Positions 26,655 to 33,892 of a stretch of DNA of 63,728 nucleotides are shown here, piece by piece. Each line of letters opens with the position of its first letter. Positions within the stretch are counted from its first letter, which is position 1. Position numbers and translations under genes: made by a program. The stretch is from RI-92 sp037384645. Lineage in GTDB: Bacteria > Pseudomonadota > Gammaproteobacteria > UBA6429 > Thiohalophilaceae. The stretch lies in assembly GCA_037384645.1 (NCBI GenBank), contig JARRNT010000014.1, positions 1 to 63,728 of the forward strand, read 5' to 3'. The notes below the pieces were generated by a model that was not told the DNA's origin, ran no database searches, and worked only from the letters and a program-made list of their open reading frames with translations.

Positions 26655-27146
26655 ATGGGGGTATTGATACCTTCTTTGATTATATGTATATCGCTGGTCT
26701 TGCTTCGTATATGGCCCAGGGTCGCAGAGTGGGGGCGACGCTATCGCTATAGCCTGATATGGTTTGTGCTATTTAGCATGATGCTATGGATGCTGCCAAG
26801 GTTGCTGGATGCGAGTTTGTATGAGCCGATGGTGTCAGTCTTGAAGTGGCTAACGTTACCGCTTGTGGGTATGGCATTGGTATTGTGTTGGCGGCATCTG
26901 CCATGGTTGCTACGTGCAGTTCTGCATCTGGAGGCGATTGCCACTTTGCTGCGACTGGGTTGGTTGTATATGGCTGCACCGCAGGAGTACTGCATCAGTT
27001 ACGGAATCGATGACCAGAACAGGCTGGGTTATCTGTTATTAATCTATGCGGTAGTGTACGGTGGTATACTTGGCTTGCGCGTCATGTTCGTCGATAACAA
27101 TAACCTGAGTAGATACAGGATCGGTATTTTTGCTAATTGTGATTAA
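26568..27146 (+). CDS. Polytopic membrane protein, function unknown
   Basis: The 192-residue protein has about five or six hydrophobic segments, with landmarks FSMMLWMLPRLLDASLYEP, HLPWLLRAVLHLEAIATLL and EYCISYGIDDQNRLGYLL. It starts at a GTG with no clear ribosome site. The first codons lie where the recombinase remnant breaks off, so the N-terminus may itself be a junction product; ATG 26643 is an in-frame alternative. It ends 14 bases inside the convergent nsrR gene. The neighbourhood hints at nitrosative stress, but I do not recognise the family and claim no function. Confidence 0.6.
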   Translation: MKRIFVLLVLVYVCLLDLRVWLEAGMTTHMGVLIPSLIICISLVLLRIWPRVAEWGRRYRYSLIWFVLFSMMLWMLPRLLDASLYEPMVSVLKWLTLPLVGMALVLCWRHLPWLLRAVLHLEAIATLLRLGWLYMAAPQEYCISYGIDDQNRLGYLLLIYAVVYGGILGLRVMFVDNNNLSRYRIGIFANCD

Positions 27147-27567
27147 TCGAAAGTAGGCGAGTGAGTTTATCCTCTTTCTTATCCAGCAAGTCCGTCAGCG
27201 TATATTGTCGAAGGGCCTGATAAAAGGCAGTTTGCGCGACCTGTAATGCCCGTTTGAGATTGCAGGCGGGAAGGATGGGGCACTCTGGTTCATGACAGTC
27301 AATTACCGGCCCCTGGTCTTCCATGTATTCAACGACTTTGCCAATGTTTATCTGGTGTGGTTTGCACGCAAGCCGCCAGCCACCGGCCTTACCGCGATAG
27401 GCTTCAATAAAACCCTGTTCAGACAATCCTATGACAACTTTTAAAAGGTGATTGCGGGAGATGCCGTAGGCTTGTGCAATCTCATTAATACTTACTACTC
27501 GCTCCGGATTGATGCCCAGGTATATGAGGACTCGTAGGGAATAGTCTGTGTAGCGCTTTAACTGCAT
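27133..27567 (-). CDS. nsrR: NsrR, nitric-oxide-sensing Rrf2 repressor
   Basis: This is a DNA-binding repressor with an Fe-S cluster that is destroyed by nitric oxide. The winged helix begins MQLKRYTDYSLRVLIYLG, with recognition region YGISRNHLLKVV and the wing RGKAGGWRLA. The three cluster cysteines are Cys91, Cys96 and Cys102 (CHEPECPILPAC), with the same spacing and numbering as E. coli NsrR. The 144-residue length is normal. It is divergent from the CBS/HPP genes, and two NsrR-like operators lie between them. Confidence 0.9.
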   Translation of the reverse strand: MQLKRYTDYSLRVLIYLGINPERVVSINEIAQAYGISRNHLLKVVIGLSEQGFIEAYRGKAGGWRLACKPHQINIGKVVEYMEDQGPVIDCHEPECPILPACNLKRALQVAQTAFYQALRQYTLTDLLDKKEDKLTRLLSINHN

Positions 27568-27605
27568 AGAAAGAATTATGTCAATGTAATAATGAGTATA
27601 TAAAA

Positions 27606-27625
27606 TACTTATTTATCAATAAGTA
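27606..27625. promoter_or_regulatory. Inverted repeat upstream of nsrR
   Basis: TACTTAT (27606-27612) and its exact complement ATAAGTA (27619-27625) flank six bases. It lies 39 bases upstream of the nsrR start on its leader side, so it could be an operator or a leader hairpin. It does not fit the NsrR consensus. Confidence 0.35.
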
Positions 27626-27820
27626 GCTTCGAATGCTGTAGTGAGATGCCTGTCAAACAGATCTCATTTCCTGTGGTAAAACACGGTAACACCCGACGCG
27701 GTCTGAACAGATATATAGAATAGCACACTTTCAGCTTAAAGGATTATTCGCAGTGTCATCCGTAATACGCTAACCCGGCTGGTTGAAAGAGGTATTGTCG
27801 TGGCCTGGTATATAATTTAT

Positions 27821-27847
27821 TATACATGTATTATAAATACATGTATA
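27821..27847. promoter_or_regulatory. NsrR-like operator within a perfect 12-bp palindrome
   Basis: TATACATGTATT and AATACATGTATA are exact complements around ATA. The 17-base core ATGTATTATAAATACAT (27826-27842) matches the NsrR core ATGYATTT-N-AAATRCAT at 15 of 16 positions. A TATAAT hexamer (27811-27816) lies just upstream, so a bound repressor would cover the transcription start. The downstream plus-strand genes are the CBS and HPP genes. Confidence 0.6.
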
Positions 27848-27909
27848 AACGTTAATAGCTTGGTGGTATGGGTAATAAGGTTATCACGGCAATACCCGTG
27901 TGAATAAGT

Positions 27910-27932
27910 GAGATGCATTTTGTATGCTGCTT
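27910..27932 (+). promoter_or_regulatory. Second NsrR-like site before the CBS gene
   Basis: GAGATGCATTT (27910-27920) matches the NsrR half-site AAGATGYATTT at 10 of 11 positions. After a one-base spacer, 27922-27932 matches the other half at 7 of 11. It lies 30 bases before the CBS gene start. The left half is strong and the right half is weak. Confidence 0.45.
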
Positions 27933-27962
27933 ATCAAAAAACTCAAAAAATAAAGAAACGAT

Positions 27963-28595
27963 ATGACAGATAATGCTGAATTCGAAACCAGGGCTCTGCA
28001 CGCGGGTGGCGATGACCTTCCCGAATTAGAGCTTACCGATGAAGACATCCAGGATGCCATGCAGCACATATCTGGGTACATTGATATCAGCACCGCGGAT
28101 TTTCAGGAAATTTACCATCTTGCCCATCACCATGCACTGCAACGCCTGTTCGGCGGTGTGCGTGCCGGCACGCTCATGCGCGTCGGCATAGAAGCATTAC
28201 TTCCTGATATGCGACTGGACCAGGCTGCTGCCTCCATGGCCAAACAGGGTCTGAAAAGTCTGCCAGTTGTTGGCGGCAACGGATTGGTGGTGGGCATGCT
28301 GACGGAAACCGATTTCCTGCGTCGCCTTAAAGCCGATACTTTCCTGGAGCTATTGCTGCGACTGATAAATGATGTCAATGGATTCAGTCATCGTTGCCAT
28401 GAGACTCCCGTGAGTGAAGCTATGATGGGAACACCGATCACCATTGGCGAACAAGCGGGGTTCTTCCAGATAATCAAGGCCTTCCATCAGCATGAAGGAC
28501 GGAGTATGGCGGTGGTCGACACTGATGGTCGCCTGCGTGGATTGTTATTGCGCAAGGATTTTATCGAGGCTTTCCATCTGGAGGAACTGTTGTGA
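27963..28595 (+). CDS. CBS-domain pair protein related to the C-terminal part of HPP proteins
   Basis: The 210-residue soluble protein has an acidic N-terminal helix region (ELTDEDIQDAMQHISGYIDIST) like the linker of HPP-CBS fusions. Two CBS motifs follow: about residues 75-125 (LPDMRLDQAAASMAKQGL, VVGMLTETDFLRRL) and 145-205 (MMGTPITIGEQAG, LRGLLLRKDFIEA). CBS pairs bind adenine nucleotides and regulate attached enzymes or transporters. It overlaps the next gene by four bases (GTGA), so the two are coupled. I infer that it regulates the membrane part encoded next. Confidence 0.75.
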   Translation: MTDNAEFETRALHAGGDDLPELELTDEDIQDAMQHISGYIDISTADFQEIYHLAHHHALQRLFGGVRAGTLMRVGIEALLPDMRLDQAAASMAKQGLKSLPVVGGNGLVVGMLTETDFLRRLKADTFLELLLRLINDVNGFSHRCHETPVSEAMMGTPITIGEQAGFFQIIKAFHQHEGRSMAVVDTDGRLRGLLLRKDFIEAFHLEELL

Positions 28596-28912
28596 GTTTT
28601 AGTGACTATATAAAAAATGTGGTCTCGGCCATTGTAGGTGTGGCGACTTTCAAATTATTGCATCAATACCCGTGGGCTGCTGAGGCAGTGGCGGTAGCAA
28701 CGGCGATTGCTGTCATGCATGCAACCCGTACTTTACATCCACCGGGTGGCGCTACTGCGCTGATAGCGGTGATCGGTTCACAAAAAATACACATGATCGG
28801 TTTCTTATACGTGCTGATACCTGCAACTTTGGGTCCGTTAATCCTCTTGTTAGTCGCGCTACTGGTAAACAATATTCCCAGTACGCGAAGGTACCCTGAA
28901 ATCTGGTTTTAA
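28592..28912 (+). CDS. HPP-family membrane protein, N-terminally truncated
   Basis: The family motif RTLHPPGGATALIAVIG is intact, followed by two membrane segments and the usual ending RRYPEIWF. Normal HPP proteins begin with about 80 more residues: two helices and a GASAVLL-type motif before a block like NVIGGHVISALVGV. Here the reading starts at YIKNVVSAIVGVATFKLL, so the first half is missing. Some HPP proteins of plants and cyanobacteria are nitrite transporters. Start is GTG with GAGGAA seven bases upstream, inside the CBS gene end. It may be a non-functional fragment. Confidence 0.65.
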   Translation: MSFSDYIKNVVSAIVGVATFKLLHQYPWAAEAVAVATAIAVMHATRTLHPPGGATALIAVIGSQKIHMIGFLYVLIPATLGPLILLLVALLVNNIPSTRRYPEIWF

Positions 28913-29095
28913 GAGCGACATAGAAAATTTTCTCCTGTTTATTACAGAAGCTGTAGGTTCCTATGCATAGCTGCCTCGATATCTGTGCAAACTTCATCTA
29001 CGGGGACCTTGGACATCTAGATGCTGATCAAAGAAGGGGGGCCAGAAAACGAGTACTTTCTGGAACACATTCCATAATTCAATAAAACAGAAAGA

Positions 29096-29129
29096 GTTAT
29101 ACGCAGTATTTTACAAAAATGCGTATAAC
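29096..29129. repeat. Inverted repeat, copy 1 (perfect 10-bp arms, 14-base loop)
   Basis: GTTATACGCA at 29096-29105 and TGCGTATAAC at 29120-29129 are exact complements. A second, degenerate copy with the same arm length and loop length lies at 29328-29361. The two copies flank the tRNA-Glu remnant. They may be ends of a lost small mobile element or recombination sites. Confidence 0.55.
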
Positions 29130-29200
29130 CCGGATAACAAAAGCAAATTGGCACGTTTCAAGTATACAAGCCAAAAACAGAATATAAATTAGTAAGTTAA

Positions 29201-29254
29201 GGCGTCCTTTCACGGCAGTGACGGGGGGCCAACTCCCCAGGGGATGGCAACTTA
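29201..29254 (+). repeat. Degenerate copy of the 3' part of tRNA-Glu (attachment-site remnant)
   Basis: CGTCCTTTCACGGCAGTGAC at 29203-29222 matches tRNA-Glu from 25448 at 17 of 20 positions. The similarity continues through ACTCCCC, GGGGA and the bases just after the CCA (CTT). By eye about three quarters of some 54 positions agree. The 5' half of the tRNA is absent, so this is the displaced tRNA end left by site-specific insertion, not a gene. It marks the right border of a roughly 3.7-kb island. Confidence 0.7.
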
Positions 29255-29327
29255 CCCCCGGTTGTGCATGTGTAACCTGGAATATCCCCCCATTCATCAA
29301 CATTTTTTCCATGTCATGGTGAATACA

Positions 29328-29361
29328 GTTATGCGCAGCACTTAGAAAGTCTGCGTAATTC
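29328..29361. repeat. Inverted repeat, copy 2 (degenerate)
   Basis: GTTATGCGCA (29328-29337) and TGCGTAATTC (29352-29361) are separated by 14 bases, exactly as in copy 1 at 29096. The inner halves still pair (TGCGCA with TGCGTA) while the outer bases have diverged. The distance from copy 1 is 232 bases. Confidence 0.45.
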
Positions 29362-30113
29362 TCAGCAGTTCAAGGTATCACCCAATACTTACATATAGCT
29401 GGATTTATTATCATTAACCAAATTTTCAGATGTATTCTTAATATAATCCGACATCAGCAATAAACAGACGTTACTAAGTGACTGACTGAAGCCTGTTTCC
29501 GGGGTCTGCCTGTATGTTTTGTCACCGTGGATGCGCTTTATTCAGGGAGAATCAGTCGAAAAGACAGCTTACGATTAAGAAGATGCTTATAAAACACTGT
29601 TTCCAGCCAGACAAAACATTAATATCTGCTTATATGTATTGAATCTTTTTATTTGCGCATAAGATCCGAATGGATGATTCTGAAAGAACCTGCTCAAAAA
29701 GTAGGCTTATAACAGTGCCGCTTGCGCATTAAATATAAGTATTTCAATGGCTTACAAGCGCATTGGACTGCCTGGTGTACGCTGTACATGGCTGTGCTTG
29801 CGACGCTTCGGCGCATCACCGAAGGTGTGTAAAACACGGGAAACTATCGTATTTCCACTTGGCTAAGAATGTGACTCGATATACACTGTCGCCCGCGTCG
29901 AATACCAGTGGTTGATGGCATCAATCACCGCCATTGACTAAGGTCATTTGGGCGGTGAACACATGTTTACGGCTATGATTTTTGGGATACCGTTCTAGCG
30001 TTCATCCGCCGCTGTAGCCGCAAAAAACACGAGCAAAGTGACGGGAGGAATTGTCTGAGCGTGCTTGCTTTCAACGTAAATAATCACAGATATAAATAGA
30101 GGAAGAGTCCGAT
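29362..30113. other. Long non-coding region before aprM
   Basis: No gene is recognisable here. Together with 28913-29361 this makes about 1.2 kb without a supported coding region. A 21-base near-perfect palindrome lies at 29908-29928 (GTGGTTGATG G CATCAATCAC) and runs into a hairpin with CACCGCC / GGCGGTG arms at 29926-29957. A CTTCGG / CCGAAG hairpin lies at 29806-29824. The minus strand around 29750-29990 reads as short open stretches broken by stops, perhaps an eroded gene. GAGGAAG just before 30114 is the aprM ribosome site. Confidence 0.5.
29908..29957. promoter_or_regulatory. Dyad and hairpin upstream of the apr operon
   Basis: GTGGTTGATG and CATCAATCAC flank a single G (one G-T pair). 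The core TTGAT-GGC-ATCAA resembles an FNR/CRP-type dyad but has a 3-base rather than 4-base spacer. The adjoining CACCGCC / GGCGGTG hairpin encloses TGAC-TAAG-GTCA. It lies about 190 bases before aprM and could be an operator for the operon. Confidence 0.3.
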
Positions 30114-30947
30114 ATGTTGACCACTAACCCCTTCTCTGCACTATCAGGATTAATATCTCCGGGCGTCATGCAGGGTTACATTATTCTTATGTTTATCCTG
30201 GTTGTGCTCGGTACAATTCTGGACATGATGCACAAGAAAAGTGCCAAATACTTTTTCGAAAATGCAGAAAAGCAAAAAAAGGCTGCCAAGCGGAATGTAA
30301 GCGGTGGCGAAAAATTCGGTATGCTGATCAAGACGGTGTTCAGTGAAATCATCACTTCTTCCGAGTTCTGCTATACCCCTCGCCGGATTTCTCACCTGCT
30401 GACCATGTATGGTTTTGTGATTTTCGTCGTGACGACTGCCATGATGATCTTCGGCGTGGATACCACCTCCGGCACTTTGCCGTTCTTGTGGCATCTTGGC
30501 GCCGCGATGCTTGCCGTTGGCGGCTACTGGTTCTGGTTCTTCATCCGTGTAGATGTTGCTGCAGAAGGCATCAAGTGGTACCAGCTGCGTCAGGCAGACA
30601 TCTTCATCGTTTCACTGATTACGATGGCCACGTTTGCACTGATATGGTCTTTCACACGCAATGCTTCCGGTTGGGGCATGCTGTTCTTCGTTCTGTTCAT
30701 CATTTGCAGCACGACCTTGTTTAGCACCGTTCTGTGGTCCAAGTTTGCCCACATGTTCTTCAAGCCTGCTGCAGCTTTCCAAAAACGTGTTACCAAAGCC
30801 GATGGTTCAAGAGAGAATTTGCCTGCTGACTACGATCTGAATGATCCTGCAGTACACGCAAAATTCCCAGATATTCCGGAGTATATGGGTAAGAATCCCC
30901 CGTATATGGGTCTTGGTATCAAGCGTGAGCTTCCACGCCATTACTAA
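30114..30947 (+). CDS. aprM: AprM, membrane anchor of adenylylsulfate reductase
   Basis: This is an integral membrane protein of 277 residues encoded first in aprMBA. It is thought to connect the cytoplasmic AprAB enzyme to the quinone pool in sulfur oxidisers that lack QmoABC. Several hydrophobic helices are visible (YIILMFILVVLGTILDM, LLTMYGFVIFVVTTAMMIF, LGAAMLAVGGYWFWFFI, LIWSF, MLFFVLFIICSTTLF). Between them lies SSEFCYTPRRISHLLTMYG, which resembles the heterodisulfide-reductase/Qmo membrane subunit type. The GAGGAAG ribosome site is good. aprB starts 21 bases after the stop. Confidence 0.88.
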   Translation: MLTTNPFSALSGLISPGVMQGYIILMFILVVLGTILDMMHKKSAKYFFENAEKQKKAAKRNVSGGEKFGMLIKTVFSEIITSSEFCYTPRRISHLLTMYGFVIFVVTTAMMIFGVDTTSGTLPFLWHLGAAMLAVGGYWFWFFIRVDVAAEGIKWYQLRQADIFIVSLITMATFALIWSFTRNASGWGMLFFVLFIICSTTLFSTVLWSKFAHMFFKPAAAFQKRVTKADGSRENLPADYDLNDPAVHAKFPDIPEYMGKNPPYMGLGIKRELPRHY

Positions 30948-30968
30948 TTCCAAATAAGGAGAACGAGA

Positions 30969-31451
30969 ATGCCTACTTTTGTATATATGACACGTTGTGA
31001 TGGCTGTGGTCATTGTGTCGATATTTGTCCTTCAGACATCATGCACATCGACAAAGTCACTCGCCGTGCTTACAACATCGAACCCAACATGTGCTGGGAG
31101 TGCTACTCCTGCGTGAAAGCCTGCCCGATGCACGCCATTGACTGTCGTGGTTATGCCGACTTTGCGCCGCTCGGCCACTCAGTTCGCGTACACCGTGATG
31201 AGGAAAAAGGCGTTATCGCCTGGCGCATCAAGTTCCGCAACGGCAAAAAAGACATGGACCTGCTGGCACCGATTACCACCAAGCCTTGGGGTAAACACAT
31301 TCCTAAGCTGTCTGAAGTGCCTGCGCCGACTCAGGAACAGCGCGACAGCCAGTTACTGTTTAACGAACCAAAATACATTCGTATGGACGACGGTGATATT
31401 CACACTCTGGAGTCTAACGGATTACAAATGAAAGCAGGGGTGTACTACTAA
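30969..31451 (+). CDS. aprB: Adenylylsulfate reductase beta subunit
   Basis: It carries two [4Fe-4S] clusters and passes electrons between the FAD of AprA and the membrane acceptor. The cluster motifs are CDGCGHCVDICPSDIM and CWECYSCVKACPMHAID near the N-terminus. The C-terminal tail that wraps around AprA is complete (160 residues in all). A strong AAGGAG site precedes the ATG. The stop and the aprA start share TAATG, so translation of the two subunits is coupled. Confidence 0.97.
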   Translation: MPTFVYMTRCDGCGHCVDICPSDIMHIDKVTRRAYNIEPNMCWECYSCVKACPMHAIDCRGYADFAPLGHSVRVHRDEEKGVIAWRIKFRNGKKDMDLLAPITTKPWGKHIPKLSEVPAPTQEQRDSQLLFNEPKYIRMDDGDIHTLESNGLQMKAGVYY

Positions 31452-33355
31452 TGGGCTACAAAACTATCGTCGAAGACAATATTGATATCCTGGTGTGCGG
31501 TGCGGGCCTTGGTGGTACCGGTGCTGCTTTCGAAGCCAGATATTGGGGCCAGAACAAAAAGATCGTGATTGCTGAAAAAGCCAATATTGATCGCTCCGGT
31601 GCGGTAGCGCAAGGTTTGTACGCGATTAACTGCTACATGGGCACACGTTTCGGTGAAAACAATCCCGAAGACCACGTTCGGTATGCGCGTATCGACCTGA
31701 TGGGTATGGTGCGTGAAGACCTGCTGTTTGATATGGCGCGTCACGTAGACTCTGCAGTACACCAGTTTGAAGAGTGGGGCATGCCAATCATGCGTAACCC
31801 TAAGACTGGTTCATATCTGCGTGAAGGCCGCTGGCAGATCATGATTCACGGTGAATCTTATAAGCCACTGGTTGCAGAAGCTGCCAAGAAATCTGCGGAT
31901 AAGGTCTTCAACCGTATCTGTGTGACTCACCTGTTAATGGACGAATCCAAGGAAAACCGTGTTGCCGGTGCTGTTGGTTTCAACGTTCGTACCGGTAACT
32001 TCCACGTATTCAAGTCCAAGGCAGTTATCGTCGGTGCCGGTGGTGCGTCAAACATCTACAAGCCACGTTCAGTGGGTGAAGGTGCGGGTCGTGTATGGTA
32101 CGCACCATGGTCATCAGGTTCAGCTTACGGTCTGTTGATCGGAGCTGGCGCGAAGATGACTCAGATGGAAAACCGTATCGTACTGGCACGTTTCAAAGAC
32201 GGTTATGGTCCGGTGGGTGCGTACTTCCTGCATCTGAAAACCTATACGCAGAATGCTTATGGTGAAGAGTACGAATCAAAGTGGTTCCCTGAACTGCAGA
32301 AAATGGTGGGTAAAGAATATCTGGACCCGGAAGCGTCACACGCTACCCATCGTCCGATTCCGACCTGTCTGCGTAACCACGCATTAATCAACGAAGTAAA
32401 CGCCGGTCGTGGTCCAATCCACATGGTGACCATGGAAGCCTTCCAGGATCCGCATCTGGAAGAGATTGGCTGGCACAACTTCCTGGGTATGACCGTTGGT
32501 CAGGCCGTACTGTGGGCCGCCACTGACGTGGATCCCAAGTACGAAAACCCGGAACTGACCACTTCAGAGCCTTACGTTATGGGTTCACACGCGACCGGTT
32601 GCGGCGCATGGTGCTCAGGCCCGGAAGACGTATCTCCGGAGGAATACTTCTGGGGTTACAACCGTATGACCACGGTTGAAGGTCTGTTCGGTGCCGGTGA
32701 CGCCGTTGGTGGTACACCTCACGCGTTCTCTTCTGGTTCGTTTACCGAAGGTCGTCTGGCTGCGAAAGCTGCCTGTAAATATATCGATGACGGTAAAGCA
32801 GAAGGTATCCGTGTTTCTGACGCTCAGATTGAGAGTCGTCGGAAAGAAGTCTACAAGCCGATGGAACACTACAAAACATTCCGTAACGAGATCACGGCTG
32901 GTACGGTTAACCCTAACTACATCAACCCACGTCAGGCACTTGACCGTCTGCAAAAGCTGATGGATGAGTACTGTGGTGGTGTAACGGTTAACTACATGAC
33001 CAACGACAAGTTGCTGAACATCGGTCTGAAGAAGATGAAAATTCTTGAGGAAGATCTTGAGAAGATTGCAGCGGAAAACATTCACGAATTACTTCGTGCA
33101 TGGGAAGTTAAACACCGTCACCGCACATCTGAAGCCGTGTTCCAGCACACCTTGTTCCGTGAGGAAACTCGTTGGCCTGGTTATTACTACCGTGGCGACA
33201 AGCTGAAGGTAGATGATGATAACTGGCACGTGCTGACCGTTTCTCGTCGTGATCCGAAGACAGGTGAGTACACAATGGAGAAAGCTCCGCTGTATCACCT
33301 GGTCGGTGACATCGAGGACAAGGCCCTGGCTGAATTGAAAGCTAAAGGCCACTAA
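31451..33355 (+). CDS. aprA: Adenylylsulfate reductase alpha subunit
   Basis: This flavoprotein works in reverse in sulfur oxidisers, turning sulfite plus AMP into APS. The FAD-binding motif is ILVCGAGLGGTGAAFEARYW. Other blocks are AQGLYAINCYMG, VGEGAGRVWYAPW, HRPIPTCLRNHALINE and FGAGDAVGGTPHAFSSGSF. The 634-residue length is normal. Codon use differs from nearby genes (many GGT, CGT, AAC and TTC), as expected for a highly expressed enzyme. The operon has no ATP sulfurylase gene in the window, so APS must be handled by an enzyme encoded elsewhere. Confidence 0.98.
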   Translation: MGYKTIVEDNIDILVCGAGLGGTGAAFEARYWGQNKKIVIAEKANIDRSGAVAQGLYAINCYMGTRFGENNPEDHVRYARIDLMGMVREDLLFDMARHVDSAVHQFEEWGMPIMRNPKTGSYLREGRWQIMIHGESYKPLVAEAAKKSADKVFNRICVTHLLMDESKENRVAGAVGFNVRTGNFHVFKSKAVIVGAGGASNIYKPRSVGEGAGRVWYAPWSSGSAYGLLIGAGAKMTQMENRIVLARFKDGYGPVGAYFLHLKTYTQNAYGEEYESKWFPELQKMVGKEYLDPEASHATHRPIPTCLRNHALINEVNAGRGPIHMVTMEAFQDPHLEEIGWHNFLGMTVGQAVLWAATDVDPKYENPELTTSEPYVMGSHATGCGAWCSGPEDVSPEEYFWGYNRMTTVEGLFGAGDAVGGTPHAFSSGSFTEGRLAAKAACKYIDDGKAEGIRVSDAQIESRRKEVYKPMEHYKTFRNEITAGTVNPNYINPRQALDRLQKLMDEYCGGVTVNYMTNDKLLNIGLKKMKILEEDLEKIAAENIHELLRAWEVKHRHRTSEAVFQHTLFREETRWPGYYYRGDKLKVDDDNWHVLTVSRRDPKTGEYTMEKAPLYHLVGDIEDKALAELKAKGH

Positions 33356-33379
33356 TTAGCCAGCACCGTTGGTACGGAT

Positions 33380-33417
33380 ACACCAGCAACTTCACTTTTC
33401 GGAGTTGCTGGTGTTTT
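33380..33417 (+). terminator. Intrinsic terminator of aprMBA
   Basis: A perfect 12-bp stem, ACACCAGCAACT (33380-33391) with AGTTGCTGGTGT (33403-33414), encloses an 11-base loop. TTTT follows at the base of the stem. It begins 24 bases after the aprA stop and should separate aprMBA from the following genes. Confidence 0.85.
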
Positions 33418-33435
33418 GCTGATAACACCTGAAGA

Positions 33436-33840
33436 ATGAATATGACATCTGAAGCATCAAATGAATCGAATGAATCATTGGCGGATCAGCCAAATATCAT
33501 TCATATGTCTGACGAGGAGTTGTTGCCAGTCGCCCATGGTATGTGGGATGACCTGATCAAATACTCCAACAAAGGACAATACGGCAAGTTTATCCGTAAG
33601 TTTTCCTATAATCTGTTATTGGGGCTCAATGAGGTCGAAGTCGGCAAACAGTTTGCGAAAAGTGAGCTGACCCGAAACCTGGATCCCAATTACGATTTTC
33701 TCGGTACGATTCGCCGCGGTGAACATGTTACCGTGTTATACCGTGTTCGCAGCACCAAGAAAGAAGGTGAATGGCTGGGCCGTATGGTTCTGGGTTACGA
33801 AAAAGGTGAAATCAGGATTTTTGGCGCATCCGTGTTCTGA
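33436..33840 (+). CDS. Conserved-looking small protein downstream of aprA, function unknown
   Basis: The 134-residue soluble protein has an acidic, Ser/Asn-rich N-terminal 30 residues and a compact domain from about 30 on. Landmarks are LLPVAHGMWDDLIKYSNKG, NLLLGLNEVEVGKQFAK, DFLGTIRRGEHVTVLYRV and EWLGRMVLGYEKGEIRIFG. The alternating strands at the end suggest a beta-sheet fold. I do not recognise the family. It starts after the apr terminator and leads a group of same-strand genes (SlyD-like, HIT), so it may be independently expressed. Confidence 0.6.
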   Translation: MNMTSEASNESNESLADQPNIIHMSDEELLPVAHGMWDDLIKYSNKGQYGKFIRKFSYNLLLGLNEVEVGKQFAKSELTRNLDPNYDFLGTIRRGEHVTVLYRVRSTKKEGEWLGRMVLGYEKGEIRIFGASVF

Positions 33841-33892
33841 TGCAGATACCAGTTACACACGTTTTAAATAATACGGATTTGAATGGTATAAA

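Noticed and set aside
29427..29455. AGATGTATTC near 29433 as a third NsrR site
   Set aside because: One half resembles the NsrR half-site but the other half matches at only about 5 of 11 positions, and no gene lies close downstream.
29750..29990. Eroded transposase on the minus strand before aprM
   Set aside because: Short open stretches such as MAVIDAINHWYSTRATVYI look coding, but stops break them and I cannot match them to a transposase family.
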